This document shows positions 44,045-54,500 of a DNA stretch of 64,000 nt, one piece after another; within the stretch, counting starts at the first letter, position 1; the number at the start of each line of letters is the position of its first letter. Source of the DNA: PALSA-1296 sp037143335 (lineage in GTDB: Bacteria; Bacteroidota; Ignavibacteria; Palsa-1295); contig JBAWZA010000016.1 in NCBI GenBank assembly GCA_037143335.1, positions 14,889-78,888 of the forward strand. Direction: 5' to 3'. The notes under the pieces are model-generated. The model saw nothing but the letters and a program-made list of their open reading frames with translations. It was not told where the DNA came from and searched no databases. The position numbers and the translations under genes are program-made.

Positions 44045-45697
44045 GTGAGAATAATAGGGATAAAGAAAAATTCAAAAGGAGAGAACACGAATCTCTTCGC
44101 CTCATTGTGGCTCCTTGGGCTGGCTACATTTTTCTTCTCCTCAATCGGCCAAGATGCACCTCTCCGTTTAGAGTGGCATCGGCAGTTCAATAGATTATTT
44201 TGGGATGGCACACTTTACCCACACTGGCTACCTGAATCTTTTTCCGGATTTGGTTCGCCGACATTTTATTTTTATCCGCCGTTAGTTTTTTGGATTGGTG
44301 CAATCCTGAATCCGAATAATATACTATCGCCCGAATACTCCAATCAGATTGCTTCCTTTCTTGCAATCATCCTTTCTGGTTGGACGATGTATCTCTATCT
44401 CAAACGTTATGGGAAGGAGAAGAAAATTACTCTCGTATGTGCGGCGTTTTATGCCGTCCATCCGTATCGCATACTCGACTCCGTTGTTCGGAGTGCCACT
44501 AGTGAGCACTTTGCATTTGTGTTTATTCCGCTTGTTCTGATTGCGTTGGATTCCTTGCTTTCAATAGAGAAGGATTACACGTGGCGAAGTTACTTTTATT
44601 TTACCGTTGGATTCACGGGTTTAATTCTTACGAATATTCCCTCGACAGTTATTATGTCAGTCGCTGCTCTACTATATCTCGCAGTTCAGTCCAAGAAACT
44701 GAGCTTGCAACGGCTCACTCCTCTATTCTTGAGTGCGATAACCGTGTTGTGCATTACATCTTTTTATACGTTCCCGATTCTGGAGCTTCGAGATTCTGTG
44801 ATGCTTGACAGGTTTGCCAACTACGGTAAACTCTACGGTAGCACTAATTACATATTGATTGATCTTTTTAGCAAACATTTCAAGTTCATGTTGACCCTTG
44901 CTCTGGTGTTGACTTTTGCACTCTACGGATTTATTCAAGCCATGCGCGATCAATCTTTCCGAACTGCATCTGCGCAGAACCGCTCGTGGATTGCACTTGC
45001 CGTGTTAGCATTGCTGATGCAGATCCCATATTTACAATCTGCTTTAAGTGCTGTCCTTCCACTCTCCTCTACAATCCAATTCTCCTGGAGATGGTTATTA
45101 TTACTCGTGCCATTTGCCTCTATCGTCATCATACAGAGATGGAAAGCGAAGGGGAATGCTAATGTTCTTATTGCTGGACTGGTGCTCTCCATACTTTTGA
45201 TTGGAGTACGATTATATTACTACCACCATCTACGCACCTCCACAGAAGCATGGAAAGAGGGACCGGAATACCTTTCAAAATACTCTGACACAGATCCATG
45301 GAAAGCGGCAGCCGCCTTCGAACGCCATTCGCAAGAACCAATGTTTGTTCCTGACCGAGTAATCGAATTACCTGCCGAGAAAATATCTCTTACCCAAAAC
45401 AAATCTTATTCGTGGATTATGCAGTCCAATTTACTTCGCCCGCTGAAAGTTACTTTCCACGAACAATATTTTCCGCTTTGGAAGTTATTCTCGGAGACAT
45501 CTCTTCCGAATCTCGGGACTGATAGCCTTGCACGGCTGACTGCCATACTACCAGCCGGGAATAATTCATATACTCTTACAATAGGTAAATCACACACCAG
45601 CGGTGTATCTTCTGCCCTCACAATTTTAGGGATACTTGCTTTCGTAATCACATCCAGCATAGCTGTTACGAAAAAATACCCCACATCGGCGGAATGA
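44045..45697 (+). CDS. Polytopic membrane protein with PTPS-related domain
   Basis: A 550-residue inner-membrane protein of the 6-pyruvoyl-tetrahydropterin-synthase-related class (a misnomer; such proteins resemble membrane glycosyltransferases of the GT-C fold). About ten to twelve hydrophobic segments fill residues ~20-400, and a soluble domain (~410-510) precedes a last helix. The signature near the start is FWDGTLYPHWLPESFSGFGSPTFYFYPPL, with an early DAPLRLEWH acidic segment. The C-terminal part has LLRPLKVTFHEQYFPLWKLF, typical of the family. The start is GTG 44045. A polyprenyl-linked sugar transfer to surface glycans or proteins is likely by fold, but the substrate is unknown. Confidence 0.82.
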   Translation: MRIIGIKKNSKGENTNLFASLWLLGLATFFFSSIGQDAPLRLEWHRQFNRLFWDGTLYPHWLPESFSGFGSPTFYFYPPLVFWIGAILNPNNILSPEYSNQIASFLAIILSGWTMYLYLKRYGKEKKITLVCAAFYAVHPYRILDSVVRSATSEHFAFVFIPLVLIALDSLLSIEKDYTWRSYFYFTVGFTGLILTNIPSTVIMSVAALLYLAVQSKKLSLQRLTPLFLSAITVLCITSFYTFPILELRDSVMLDRFANYGKLYGSTNYILIDLFSKHFKFMLTLALVLTFALYGFIQAMRDQSFRTASAQNRSWIALAVLALLMQIPYLQSALSAVLPLSSTIQFSWRWLLLLVPFASIVIIQRWKAKGNANVLIAGLVLSILLIGVRLYYYHHLRTSTEAWKEGPEYLSKYSDTDPWKAAAAFERHSQEPMFVPDRVIELPAEKISLTQNKSYSWIMQSNLLRPLKVTFHEQYFPLWKLFSETSLPNLGTDSLARLTAILPAGNNSYTLTIGKSHTSGVSSALTILGILAFVITSSIAVTKKYPTSAE

Positions 45698-45756
45698 TAA
45701 ATCCCCTCAATAGGTTACTTTAACCTCTGATTTTCCATTCATTTTTTTTATTAGAT

Positions 45757-46944
45757 ATGAATAAATTTTATACAAGCGTTTTGCTTGCTCTCAGTTCGGT
45801 ATTTATTTTTTCGGCATGTAAAAAAGAAGGTGCTGCCGAAGGTAATGAAATTCTCATTGGCGAGTATGCCTCGATGACGGGACAGACGGCAACGTTTGGG
45901 CAGTCATCGCATAATGGTACAGTCCTTGCAGTTGATGATATCAACGCTGCCGGCGGTATCAATGGCAAGCAGATTAAATTAATTTCTGAAGACGATCAAT
46001 CAAAAGCTGAAGATGCGGTGAGCGCAGTACAGAAGCTTCTGAATCGTGATCGCGTTTCGGCGATTCTTGGCGAAGTTGCCTCAAGCCGTTCGAAGGCTGG
46101 TGGACCGATTGCACAAAAAGCAAAAATCCCGATGATCTCGCCCGCTTCGACGAATGAAGATGTGACCAAGATCGGGGATTATGTTTTCCGTATTTGTTTT
46201 ATTGACCCGTTCCAAGGTGAAGCCATTGCTAACTTTGGCATGAAGACACTTCACGCTAAGCGCGCAGCAATCCTACTTGATACCAAACAAGATTACTCTA
46301 TCGGGCTTGCAAATTCTTTCCGCGAGACCGTTCGTAAGAATGGTGGCGAGATTGTTGGTGAGCAGGCATACTCATCAGGCGATAAAGATTTCCGCGCAGC
46401 ACTCACTTCGATTCGCGCCGCTAATCCTGAGATGATTTTTATCCCTGGCTATTATGGCGAAGTCTCACTTATCGTTCGTCAAGCTCGCGAACTTGGAATC
46501 ACAGTTCCACTTCTTGGTGGCGACGGATGGGATTCGCCTGAGTTGACAAAGGGTGCAGAAAAAGATTTTAATGGGACATATTTTTCAAATCACTTTTCTA
46601 CTGAAGATCCAGATCCTGCCGTTCAAGGCTTTATGAAGAAATATACTGCGAAGTATCACTCTGACCCAGATGCAATGGCAGCGCTCGGATACGATGCCGC
46701 GAATATTCTTGCTGATGCAATCAAACGCGCAGGCGGAACGGACGGCGCAAAACTCCGCGATGCAATCGCCGCTACAAAAAATTATGCAGGAGTTACAGGC
46801 TCAATCACGATTGACGCAAACCGTAATGCTTCCAAGCCACTGACCATCCTCCAGATCGTTGAAGGCAAATATCATTTCGCCCAACGCATCAGCGCCACTG
46901 GCGAACCAATGACCGAGTTCAAGAAGGTGGAAGCAGGGAAGTAA
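45757..46944 (+). CDS. LivJ-type ABC-transporter substrate-binding lipoprotein
   Basis: A 395-residue periplasmic binding lipoprotein. The lipobox FSAC puts the lipid anchor on Cys21. The fold is the type I two-lobe Venus fly-trap of LivJ/AmiC-type proteins: ILIGEYASMTGQTATFGQSSHNG, VLAVDDINAAGGINGKQIKLI, VSAILGEVASSRSKA, IPMISPASTNEDVTKIGDYVFR, and IIDANR-like ITIDANRNASKPL. Such proteins bind branched-chain amino acids, amides, urea or related ligands. No permease or ATPase gene is adjacent, so it may act with a transporter encoded elsewhere, or in sensing. A strong terminator follows. Confidence 0.92.
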   Translation: MNKFYTSVLLALSSVFIFSACKKEGAAEGNEILIGEYASMTGQTATFGQSSHNGTVLAVDDINAAGGINGKQIKLISEDDQSKAEDAVSAVQKLLNRDRVSAILGEVASSRSKAGGPIAQKAKIPMISPASTNEDVTKIGDYVFRICFIDPFQGEAIANFGMKTLHAKRAAILLDTKQDYSIGLANSFRETVRKNGGEIVGEQAYSSGDKDFRAALTSIRAANPEMIFIPGYYGEVSLIVRQARELGITVPLLGGDGWDSPELTKGAEKDFNGTYFSNHFSTEDPDPAVQGFMKKYTAKYHSDPDAMAALGYDAANILADAIKRAGGTDGAKLRDAIAATKNYAGVTGSITIDANRNASKPLTILQIVEGKYHFAQRISATGEPMTEFKKVEAGK

Positions 46945-46965
46945 GACTTTTTTAGTTTTATCTAC

Positions 46966-46999
46966 ACCCGATACATTGATTGATGTATCGGGTTTTTTT
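46966..46999 (+). terminator. Intrinsic terminator after LivJ-like gene
   Basis: ACCCGATACAT (46966-46976), loop TGATTG, ATGTATCGGGT (46983-46993), then a run of T. An 11-bp perfect stem. It meets the stop of folE on the other strand, with no spare bases. Confidence 0.93.
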
Positions 47000-47703
47000 T
47001 ATCCCAAATTCCCACCTATCAACGTCAAGAACTCCATCCGTGTTTTGGAGTCTTTGAAATTGCCGAACATCGCACTGGTAGTGGTGACGGAATTTTGCTT
47101 TTCGACCCCGCGCATCATCATGCACATGTGTCTGGCTTCGGTGACGATTGCTACGCCGTGAGGATTGAGGTATTCCATTAGCGTCTCCCCAATCTGGTGT
47201 GTCATTCTTTCCTGAACTTGCAGACGGCGCGAGAACACCTCGACGATTCTCGGAATTTTTGATAAGCCTACGATTCTGCCATTGGGAATATATGCCACGT
47301 GTGCCTTCCCAAAGAACGGAAGCATGTGATGTTCACACATCGAAAAGAAATCTATATTCTTCACGATTACCATCTCTTCCGTTTTCTCGGTGAAGATGGC
47401 GCCGTTCAAGACTTTTTCTATATCCATGTTGTACCCCGATGTAAGAAACCGGAGTGATTTTGCTACGCGATGGGGTGTGCGCTTGAGTCCGCACCGATCG
47501 GGGTCTTCGCCAAGTTCTGTTAAAAGCGAGTGAGTCAGTGCTCGGAGCATCGGTTCGGACTCGGATGACTCCTTCGAGTAGGGCACTTCATCTCCACCAT
47601 GATCGAGTTCTTCGATCTCGTCGTGGCTCAGGTGCGAAAGTGATTCTAATGGTCCGGGTAGTGTGGTTACTGGTGTCATACGTTTCGTTTGCTGTTCAAT
47701 CAT
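46999..47703 (-). CDS. folE: GTP cyclohydrolase I
   Basis: FolE opens the guanine ring of GTP to make 7,8-dihydroneopterin triphosphate for folate, queuosine or biopterin. The 234-residue protein has a variable ~55-residue N-terminal part, then LGEDPDRCGLKRTPHRVAKSL, FFSMCEHHMLPFFGKAHVAY (zinc Cys and His), GRIVGLSKIPRIVEVFSRR, and EARHMCMMMRGVEKQNS (zinc Cys). Length and motifs match the type I enzyme. It overlaps the stop of the PTPS gene upstream by eight bases (47696-47703), so translation is coupled. The longer N-terminal part is common in Bacteroidota. Confidence 0.96.
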   Translation of the reverse strand: MIEQQTKRMTPVTTLPGPLESLSHLSHDEIEELDHGGDEVPYSKESSESEPMLRALTHSLLTELGEDPDRCGLKRTPHRVAKSLRFLTSGYNMDIEKVLNGAIFTEKTEEMVIVKNIDFFSMCEHHMLPFFGKAHVAYIPNGRIVGLSKIPRIVEVFSRRLQVQERMTHQIGETLMEYLNPHGVAIVTEARHMCMMMRGVEKQNSVTTTSAMFGNFKDSKTRMEFLTLIGGNLG

Positions 47704-48154
47704 TCATAACAAGTTCAGATTCTTCATATCGAGGTATTTCGGGGATGGGTTCTCCGCGATACTCTACAAAATTATTTTCGCTCTCAAAAAGTTTTATGGA
47801 GTAGAGCTTGCCGGCTGTGATCTGTGGTTTGAGCATGTTCCAAAATACTACTGCGACATTCTCGGCAGTTGGGATGATTCCCAAGAGTTCGGGCACGTCA
47901 AAGTTGAGATGTTTATGATCAACCTTATCTATTATATACTCATCGAGAATATCGGATAGCTTTTTGAGATCAATGACATATCCAGTTCCAGGGTCAGGAC
48001 TCCCGGCTACCGTCACCTCAATCACATAATTATGCCCATGCCCCTTGGGATTGTTGCACTTATCAAAGACTTGTTCATTTTTTTGCGCTGAGTACGAAGG
48101 ATTATAGAGCCTGTGTGCGGCTGAGAAGTGTGCCTTGCGTGTGACATAAATCAT
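47696..48154 (-). CDS. 6-pyruvoyltetrahydropterin synthase / QueD family enzyme
   Basis: A 152-residue PTPS/QueD family enzyme that acts on dihydroneopterin triphosphate, the FolE product. Zinc ligands are His14 (FSAAH), His39 and His41 (CNNPKGHGHNY), and Cys33 in that motif is the presumed nucleophile. DKVDHKHLNFD holds the Asp and His that complete the triad. The CNNPxGHGHNY form is the one found in animal PTPS rather than in the classical short-spaced CxxxHGH of bacterial QueD, so I lean to true PTPS (biopterin) chemistry, or a double-purpose enzyme. With folE directly downstream, the pair makes the first two steps of tetrahydrobiopterin synthesis. Some Chlorobiota make biopterin glycosides. 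QueD function cannot be excluded. Confidence 0.9.
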   Translation of the reverse strand: MIYVTRKAHFSAAHRLYNPSYSAQKNEQVFDKCNNPKGHGHNYVIEVTVAGSPDPGTGYVIDLKKLSDILDEYIIDKVDHKHLNFDVPELLGIIPTAENVAVVFWNMLKPQITAGKLYSIKLFESENNFVEYRGEPIPEIPRYEESELVMND

Positions 48155-48527
48155 AATACGTCCAATATACGAGCGTTAAAGTATCGGGTTTCTCCTAACA
48201 GTAATCAAGACAAGATGGTTAGTGAAGCCTCATCCAAGCACCAAAATGAGTCCGTTTGGCACATTTCTACCTATTGTGTTGTGCTCACGACTGAGTACCC
48301 TAAAGTCGGTTTTTTTGTGACGGGGAAAAATATTTCGTATATTTGATGTTCGAGTATGGTGCCAAAGTGCCAAAAGTCCGCAAAATTCTGTGGGCTGTGT
48401 CACACATTGGCTTTCTCGGGTGTCATAGTTACGATAGGACTGCTTTTAATCCAGTGTTGGTGGGTTAAAAGGCTCAAATTTTTAAATTGCTTTCTTTTCC
48501 AACTACTAAATACTATTGTTTACAGCC
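48155..48527. other. Long leader region of giant T9SS gene 2
   Basis: A 373-base gap between divergent genes. It holds a well-formed promoter at 48314-48345 and a ~180-base leader; no open frame with coding character. The leader has no obvious strong hairpin, but contains CAAA-rich runs (GCCAAAGTGCCAAAAG) that may be single-stranded binding sites. Confidence 0.45.
48314..48345 (+). promoter_or_regulatory. Bacteroidota-type promoter, TTTG-20-TATATTTG
   Basis: The -33 box TTTG at 48314-48317 and TATATTTG at 48338-48345 (consensus TAnnTTTG) are separated by 20 bases, right in the accepted 19-21 range. GGGGAAA lies in the spacer. It serves the giant T9SS gene at 48528. Confidence 0.75.
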
Positions 48528-51500
48528 ATGAAAAAATTCTACGCTTTGCTTCTCAGTTTGTTGGCAGTTGCATGGTTTGCGTACGCTCCGGCGGCACAAG
48601 CTCAGTACACTGTCGCCGACTATGCTGTTTCTACGGTCGCAAATTCTTTCGCGACAATTAACGGTAACGGCGGTACGGAAATCACCGAGATTACCCCGCA
48701 GAGTGCTGCAGATTACCATGCGTTCTCGAATAGCATCTTTATGCCGTTCAATGCAAGGTATCTCAGCCAATTCACCAACGAAATCAAGGTCACCCAGGAT
48801 GGTGCTGTTGTCGTTGGCGGTACTGGAATCGTACCAGATGGTGTTATCCAGAATAACAATATCTACGGTGCTTGCTTGGTGCAGATTTTTAGCACGGCGA
48901 ACTTCTCATTTAACACATACGGGCAGTTTTACTTTGCACAGCAGAATTTTGGTAATCCTGCGTACGAAGTAGAATTCCCGAATTCGACAATCCATGCTTG
49001 GACAGGCTTACACACTGCCAATGGGTCATGGAATGGCTACCCTGCTCCGAACAATACGAAGTTCATGTATAAGACGGTTGGGACAGCTCCATACCGTTCT
49101 TTTATCGTTGAGACGGTAAACATGGGTAACTACCAACAGAACTGTAATGGTAGTTGGCAGATTGTTCTTTCTGAGCCTACAGCTTTCGTTTCGAAAGTTC
49201 AGATTAATTTCGGTAACCGTTCAAATGCGAACTCATGGTACAATAACGGTGATCAGATTGGTACGGGCCTTAAAGATCAAGGTGGCAACGGCGGAGCGCT
49301 CTCAGTGAGTGCTTCACCAGTAACTCCTCCTACGGCGCCGCAATTTAGCACCACTGTACAGAATACTTGCTATGATAACGAAAACTATGCATTGCCTACA
49401 ATCGGCTACTTATTCATTATTCGTTATGACTACGTATTGGCATTCGTCAATCCACAAAATAGCCCCGCGGATGCATCAATTCTGCCTATCAGTAATGGTG
49501 TTAATAATCCTATCACTCCGCAGATTGCCATTACAAACGAAGGTAAGAATGCATTCAACTTTATCTTGATGCGTTGTATCATCACTCGCTTGGGTGATCC
49601 ACCAGCAACGCCGATTTACAATCAGACAGTGTCGCTGACAAACGCTCAGTTCCCTGCCCCACTCGGTGGAACAAGCCCAATTATCTCGTTCCCAACGTTC
49701 TTCCCGCAGGTGTATGGTCTTTATACGATCACTTATACAGTTGACCTATCTGCTCCAGTCTCGCAGGTAGCGGCACTTCTGACGAGCTCGTTTGTCGTCA
49801 GTCCGCCGAATAACGTCGCGTCTGTCTTGCTACTGCAACCACAGAATAATTCCAGAACACCTTTGAATATTCCTGTTCCTACACAATTCCGGTATAGGAA
49901 TTTAGGAGCGAATCCTCAAACTGGAGTTCCAGTGAGCCTTTATATTAAGAACCCTCAAGGGGCAGTCACCTATAGAGATACGGTAGTCTTGAATAACTGG
50001 GCAAGTACTACGATCCGCGATACAACATTTAAGGATTGGACTCCAACGCAAAATGGAATCTACTCTTTATGCGGAATGACATTGCTCGCAACGGACGCAC
50101 TTCGCGCTGACGATACATTGTGTGCAACACCAGTATTCGTACGTTACGAATCTGATGTTCTCGCAGTATCAATCTTTAATCCCGCTGATCAAGAAGAAAA
50201 GCCAGAGAAAAAATCTTTCAAGCCAGGCGCACTCTTCAATAACTACGGCGTACGCGATCTATTTGATATACCAGTTCGCTGTATCATGACTCGTTGCTCA
50301 GATAATCAATTAGTATTCAGAGCTGATACGATCATGCCTGAACTTAACGTTGATGCCGGCAATGTGAAGATGTTCTTCCCATCAAAGCAGGGTATCTATG
50401 ATATCGCAGCTCTTGCTCCGGGATGTTATAACCTTTGCGCAATTGCACGTCAATCAGATGATGGTGATCGTACGAATGATACCACATGTTCATTCTTTGC
50501 TATCATCCCTCGTTTGAAGGGCGACTACAACGTTGGTGTTGGTCAGCAATTCCAAACTATCTCGGCAGCCGTTGATTCAATGCGTTTCCGTGGTATCGGT
50601 GGAAATGTTAATCTTATTCTTACCGACGCTGCATACTCCGAAAATGGTAACACGACTGTTTCGACTCCGAATTCGGCAGTTGAATTCCGTGATATTATCG
50701 GTTCAGGTCCACAAGCAATTATTACTTGGAAGCCGAAGAAAGGCGTTAGCCCTGTGATTACATTCACTGGAACACGTCCTACATGTATGTCATGGGCGTA
50801 TAAGTCAGCCAATTACATGGTCTGGGACGGTAATAACCAATTCAGCCCATCTGCTGATTTGCTAACACCAGAGCCAGCTAAGCGCGGTATCACATTCATC
50901 AATAACTCAAGTGCACTGAACTTGTTTGATATAGAGTTCGGCAGAACTAACCTTACTTTCAAGAACCTTATTATTCGTAGTAATGGCAACTTGAATAATT
51001 CAGGATCGGTAGCAATCTCGATGCCCAATGTTTACACATCCTCATCGTACCTTGCTGGTGTTGTTGATACTGCTGCAAACCAGAATATCACAATTGATAA
51101 CTGCGAAATTGGTAATGCTAATACTGGTATCCTCGACGTAGGTACTACACCATTATTTGACCAAAATCTTGCTGTGTTCCTCGATAAGCGAAATGTGGGC
51201 AACCGCTTTACCCGTAATACCATCGGCACCGCGCTTTCTCCAATCGGCTCGATTGGAATTAAGTTCGGTAATGAGTTGGGTCTTTACATCGGACACAATG
51301 AAATTAGCAATATCTTTGGTGGCGGACTTACCTATGCTGCTGGTATCTCGCAGAGTGCAGGTAATAGTGTTAATTTGTGGATTGATGCAAATCGCATCCA
51401 CAACATCAAGGCTACTTCTGCTGGTACGAATACCATCGCAGGTATTGACATCCAACAGGCTGCTACGATTTATACAGTTGGTTCAGCTGGCCCAACTCAG

Positions 51501-54500
51501 AAAAAATCAGTCTTGCCTGTAGGTACAAGAAACAGAATTACGAATAATATTCTCTATGACTTCCGTTATCAAGCTGCTCCGCCGACAACGACGATTCAGC
51601 CTATTACGATGACGACAGGTTCGACAATCTATTTCACAGATAACGATTCGATCTTCAATAACTCAGTTTCGGTGAAGGATGCACCAGCAGCTATTACAGT
51701 AGCACGCGTTGGTAGCCCATTCATTTGGAATAATATTATTCAAGATCTCAACAACTCAGCTAACGCGACAAACGTCATGTATAGCTTGGTTGTCCCACGT
51801 CCTTGGAAGACAGCAATCAATAGCGATTACAATCTCTTCCACTTCCGTGAGAACATCACTGCAGTTAACGTAACTGGTGGTGGTGCTGGTTATATTCTTC
51901 CTCCGACTGTGGTATTCACAGGTGGTGGCGGAACAGGCGCAGCAGCAGTCTCGACAATTAACCCAGTAACTGGCGCTGTTAATGGAATTATCATTACTTC
52001 ACCAGGCACAGGTTATACCTCTGCTCCAACGGTATCGTTCTCAACGGGCGGTGGACCTGGTGCTGGAGCAACTGCAACAGCAGTATACGCTGGTAATCTG
52101 CCATTCGCAATCGTATCAGAATATGATCGTCCAACAGGTACATTCATCCAGACAAATACTATCAAGAATTTGACTGAATGGCGTACATACACTGGTCAGG
52201 ATGTTCATTCTGTAACTGGTGATCCAATGTTTAGCCCTGGTACAAATGATTCACTTCATATGCCAGCAGCTGCTACCTATACCTATAGCCCTGCTTCGAA
52301 CAATGGTGCATGGTTGAATACAGGTACTCAGCAGAAGGATTTCGACGGCGATGATCGCTTAGTCGCAAATAACACTCCTGACATTGGTGCTGATGAGTTC
52401 GAAGGATTCCAGTACACAAGTGATCTATCAGTTCAAGTTATCACAAGACCTTCAGGTATTACTGATAACGCTGGTGTGATCAACGTCACTACAGAAAATC
52501 CATTGCAGATTCAGGCAATCATCAAGAACCAGTCATTGGTGAAAGCACTTGGAAGAAATGCATATTCGAAGTTCGAAGTTTCTACTGACAACGGTACAAC
52601 TTGGAATCTCTATAATGCTCCATTCCCATCAGTATCGAACGATCAGATTTCAAACCTGAACTTCGAAGTAGCTGAGTCAAAGACACTTGACTTCAGAGGA
52701 CCGAACATCACTGGTGAAGCAGGTAAACTCTTCCGCTTAACGGTTTATGTTGACCCTGACCAGAATAACAGCAATAACAGCTTGTCATTGATCTTCAAGA
52801 CACCTGTTATCAAACGTGCAGCTGTTCTTCTTTCTTACTACGATGATGGTATCGGAAATCAAGGACGTAGAAATAAGGATTCTTTAGCAGCTGCGCTTCA
52901 GCGCCTTGGAGTTCCTTACGATTCACTCGACCGTTTAGCAGCTGGAACAGCTCCGATTGATTACACCCCATGGTGGACAATCGTCTGGTCAACTGGTACA
53001 CCGGTAACGGCCTACAATACTGCACTATCAACGAATCTTGGTATTGGTGCAATCAGTTTGAAGGAAGAAGAAGAAATCATCAGATACTTCAACAAGGGTC
53101 AAACCTATGCAAAGAAATCATTTATCGTTGCAGGTGAAAACATTGCGAAGTATAACGATCCAAACTCTCCATTCCAGGTGCTCAATAACGCATTAACAGA
53201 CCAGGAATTGATGGCTAACTGGTTCCATACCTCGTTTGTAGCTCGTTGGCCTGGCCTCAACTGGCCGATTGCTTCGCCAAGACAATATCGTGGATTACTC
53301 AATGGCGTTGGAGCTTACTTCAAGTTCTCTGACTCAATCTTGAGCGTGAACTCATTGACTTCATCTTTGAGCAACGTCACGATTGTTACACCAGGTGCTG
53401 GGTACCTTCCTGGACCACTGATTACCTTATCTGGTGGCGGCGGAACAGGTGCGACTGCTGTTGCGAACCTCGCAAACGGTCAAATACCTTCACTCAATTT
53501 GACATCAAATGGAGCTAACTATACATCAGCTCCGACAGTGACAATTGCCGCACCTCCAGTTGCAGCTGCAACTGCAGCGGCTACTGCTAACGTAGCGGGT
53601 GGACAGGTAACTTCATTCATCGTGACTACATCGGGTAGAGGTTATTTCTCGGCTCCGAACGTATTCTTGAATGGTGGTGGCGGATCAGGTGCAACTGCAG
53701 TAGCTACTGTTGATGCAGCGGGTCAGGTTACTGGTCTCGTTCTTACAAACCAAGGTTCTGGTTACACATCAGCTCCGACGGTTATGTTTGATGTACCACT
53801 TCCGAATAAGACAGCTACAGCTGTAGCAGCGGGTCCGATGCTTCCACTTACACCCGGTGCTGTAACGTCGCTCGCTGTAGGTGTTCCTACGGTGACGATT
53901 ACAGGTACAGGTGCGGGTGCAATTGGTATCCCAACCATGCTCAATGGTTCTATCACTGGAATCACAGTAGCTAATGGCGGTACTGGATACACTATTGCTC
54001 CGACCGTTACAATCAATGCGCCATCTTTTGGTGCAATTCAAGCAGCAGCTTCTTCAGCTGTCTATGCTAATGGTTCAGTTGCAGGTATCGTGCTTACTAA
54101 CAGAGGTCAAGGTTACTTCACAGTACCTACAGTAACGATTACTGGTACAGGCACAGGTGCAACAGCTGTTGCTTCTGTTAACCTCAGTGGTCAAATTTCT
54201 GGTGTGACCGTTACGAATGCCGGAACAGGTTATACAGTGGCTCCGACGGTTACCTTCTCTGCTCCAGTGGCGAACGTAACAGCGACTGCTACGGCAAACC
54301 TTTCAGGTACTGCAATTGGTAGCTTCACAATGACAAACGTTGGCCAAGGATATTTCTACAATGTCGGCCAAGGTTACATGGCTCAGCCTGCTATTACCTT
54401 CTCAGGTGGTGGCGGAACGGGTGCTACTGGTCTTTCTCAGTTGACCAATGGCCAGCTCACTGGTATCTCAATGACATCTACAGGTAATAACTACACCTCT

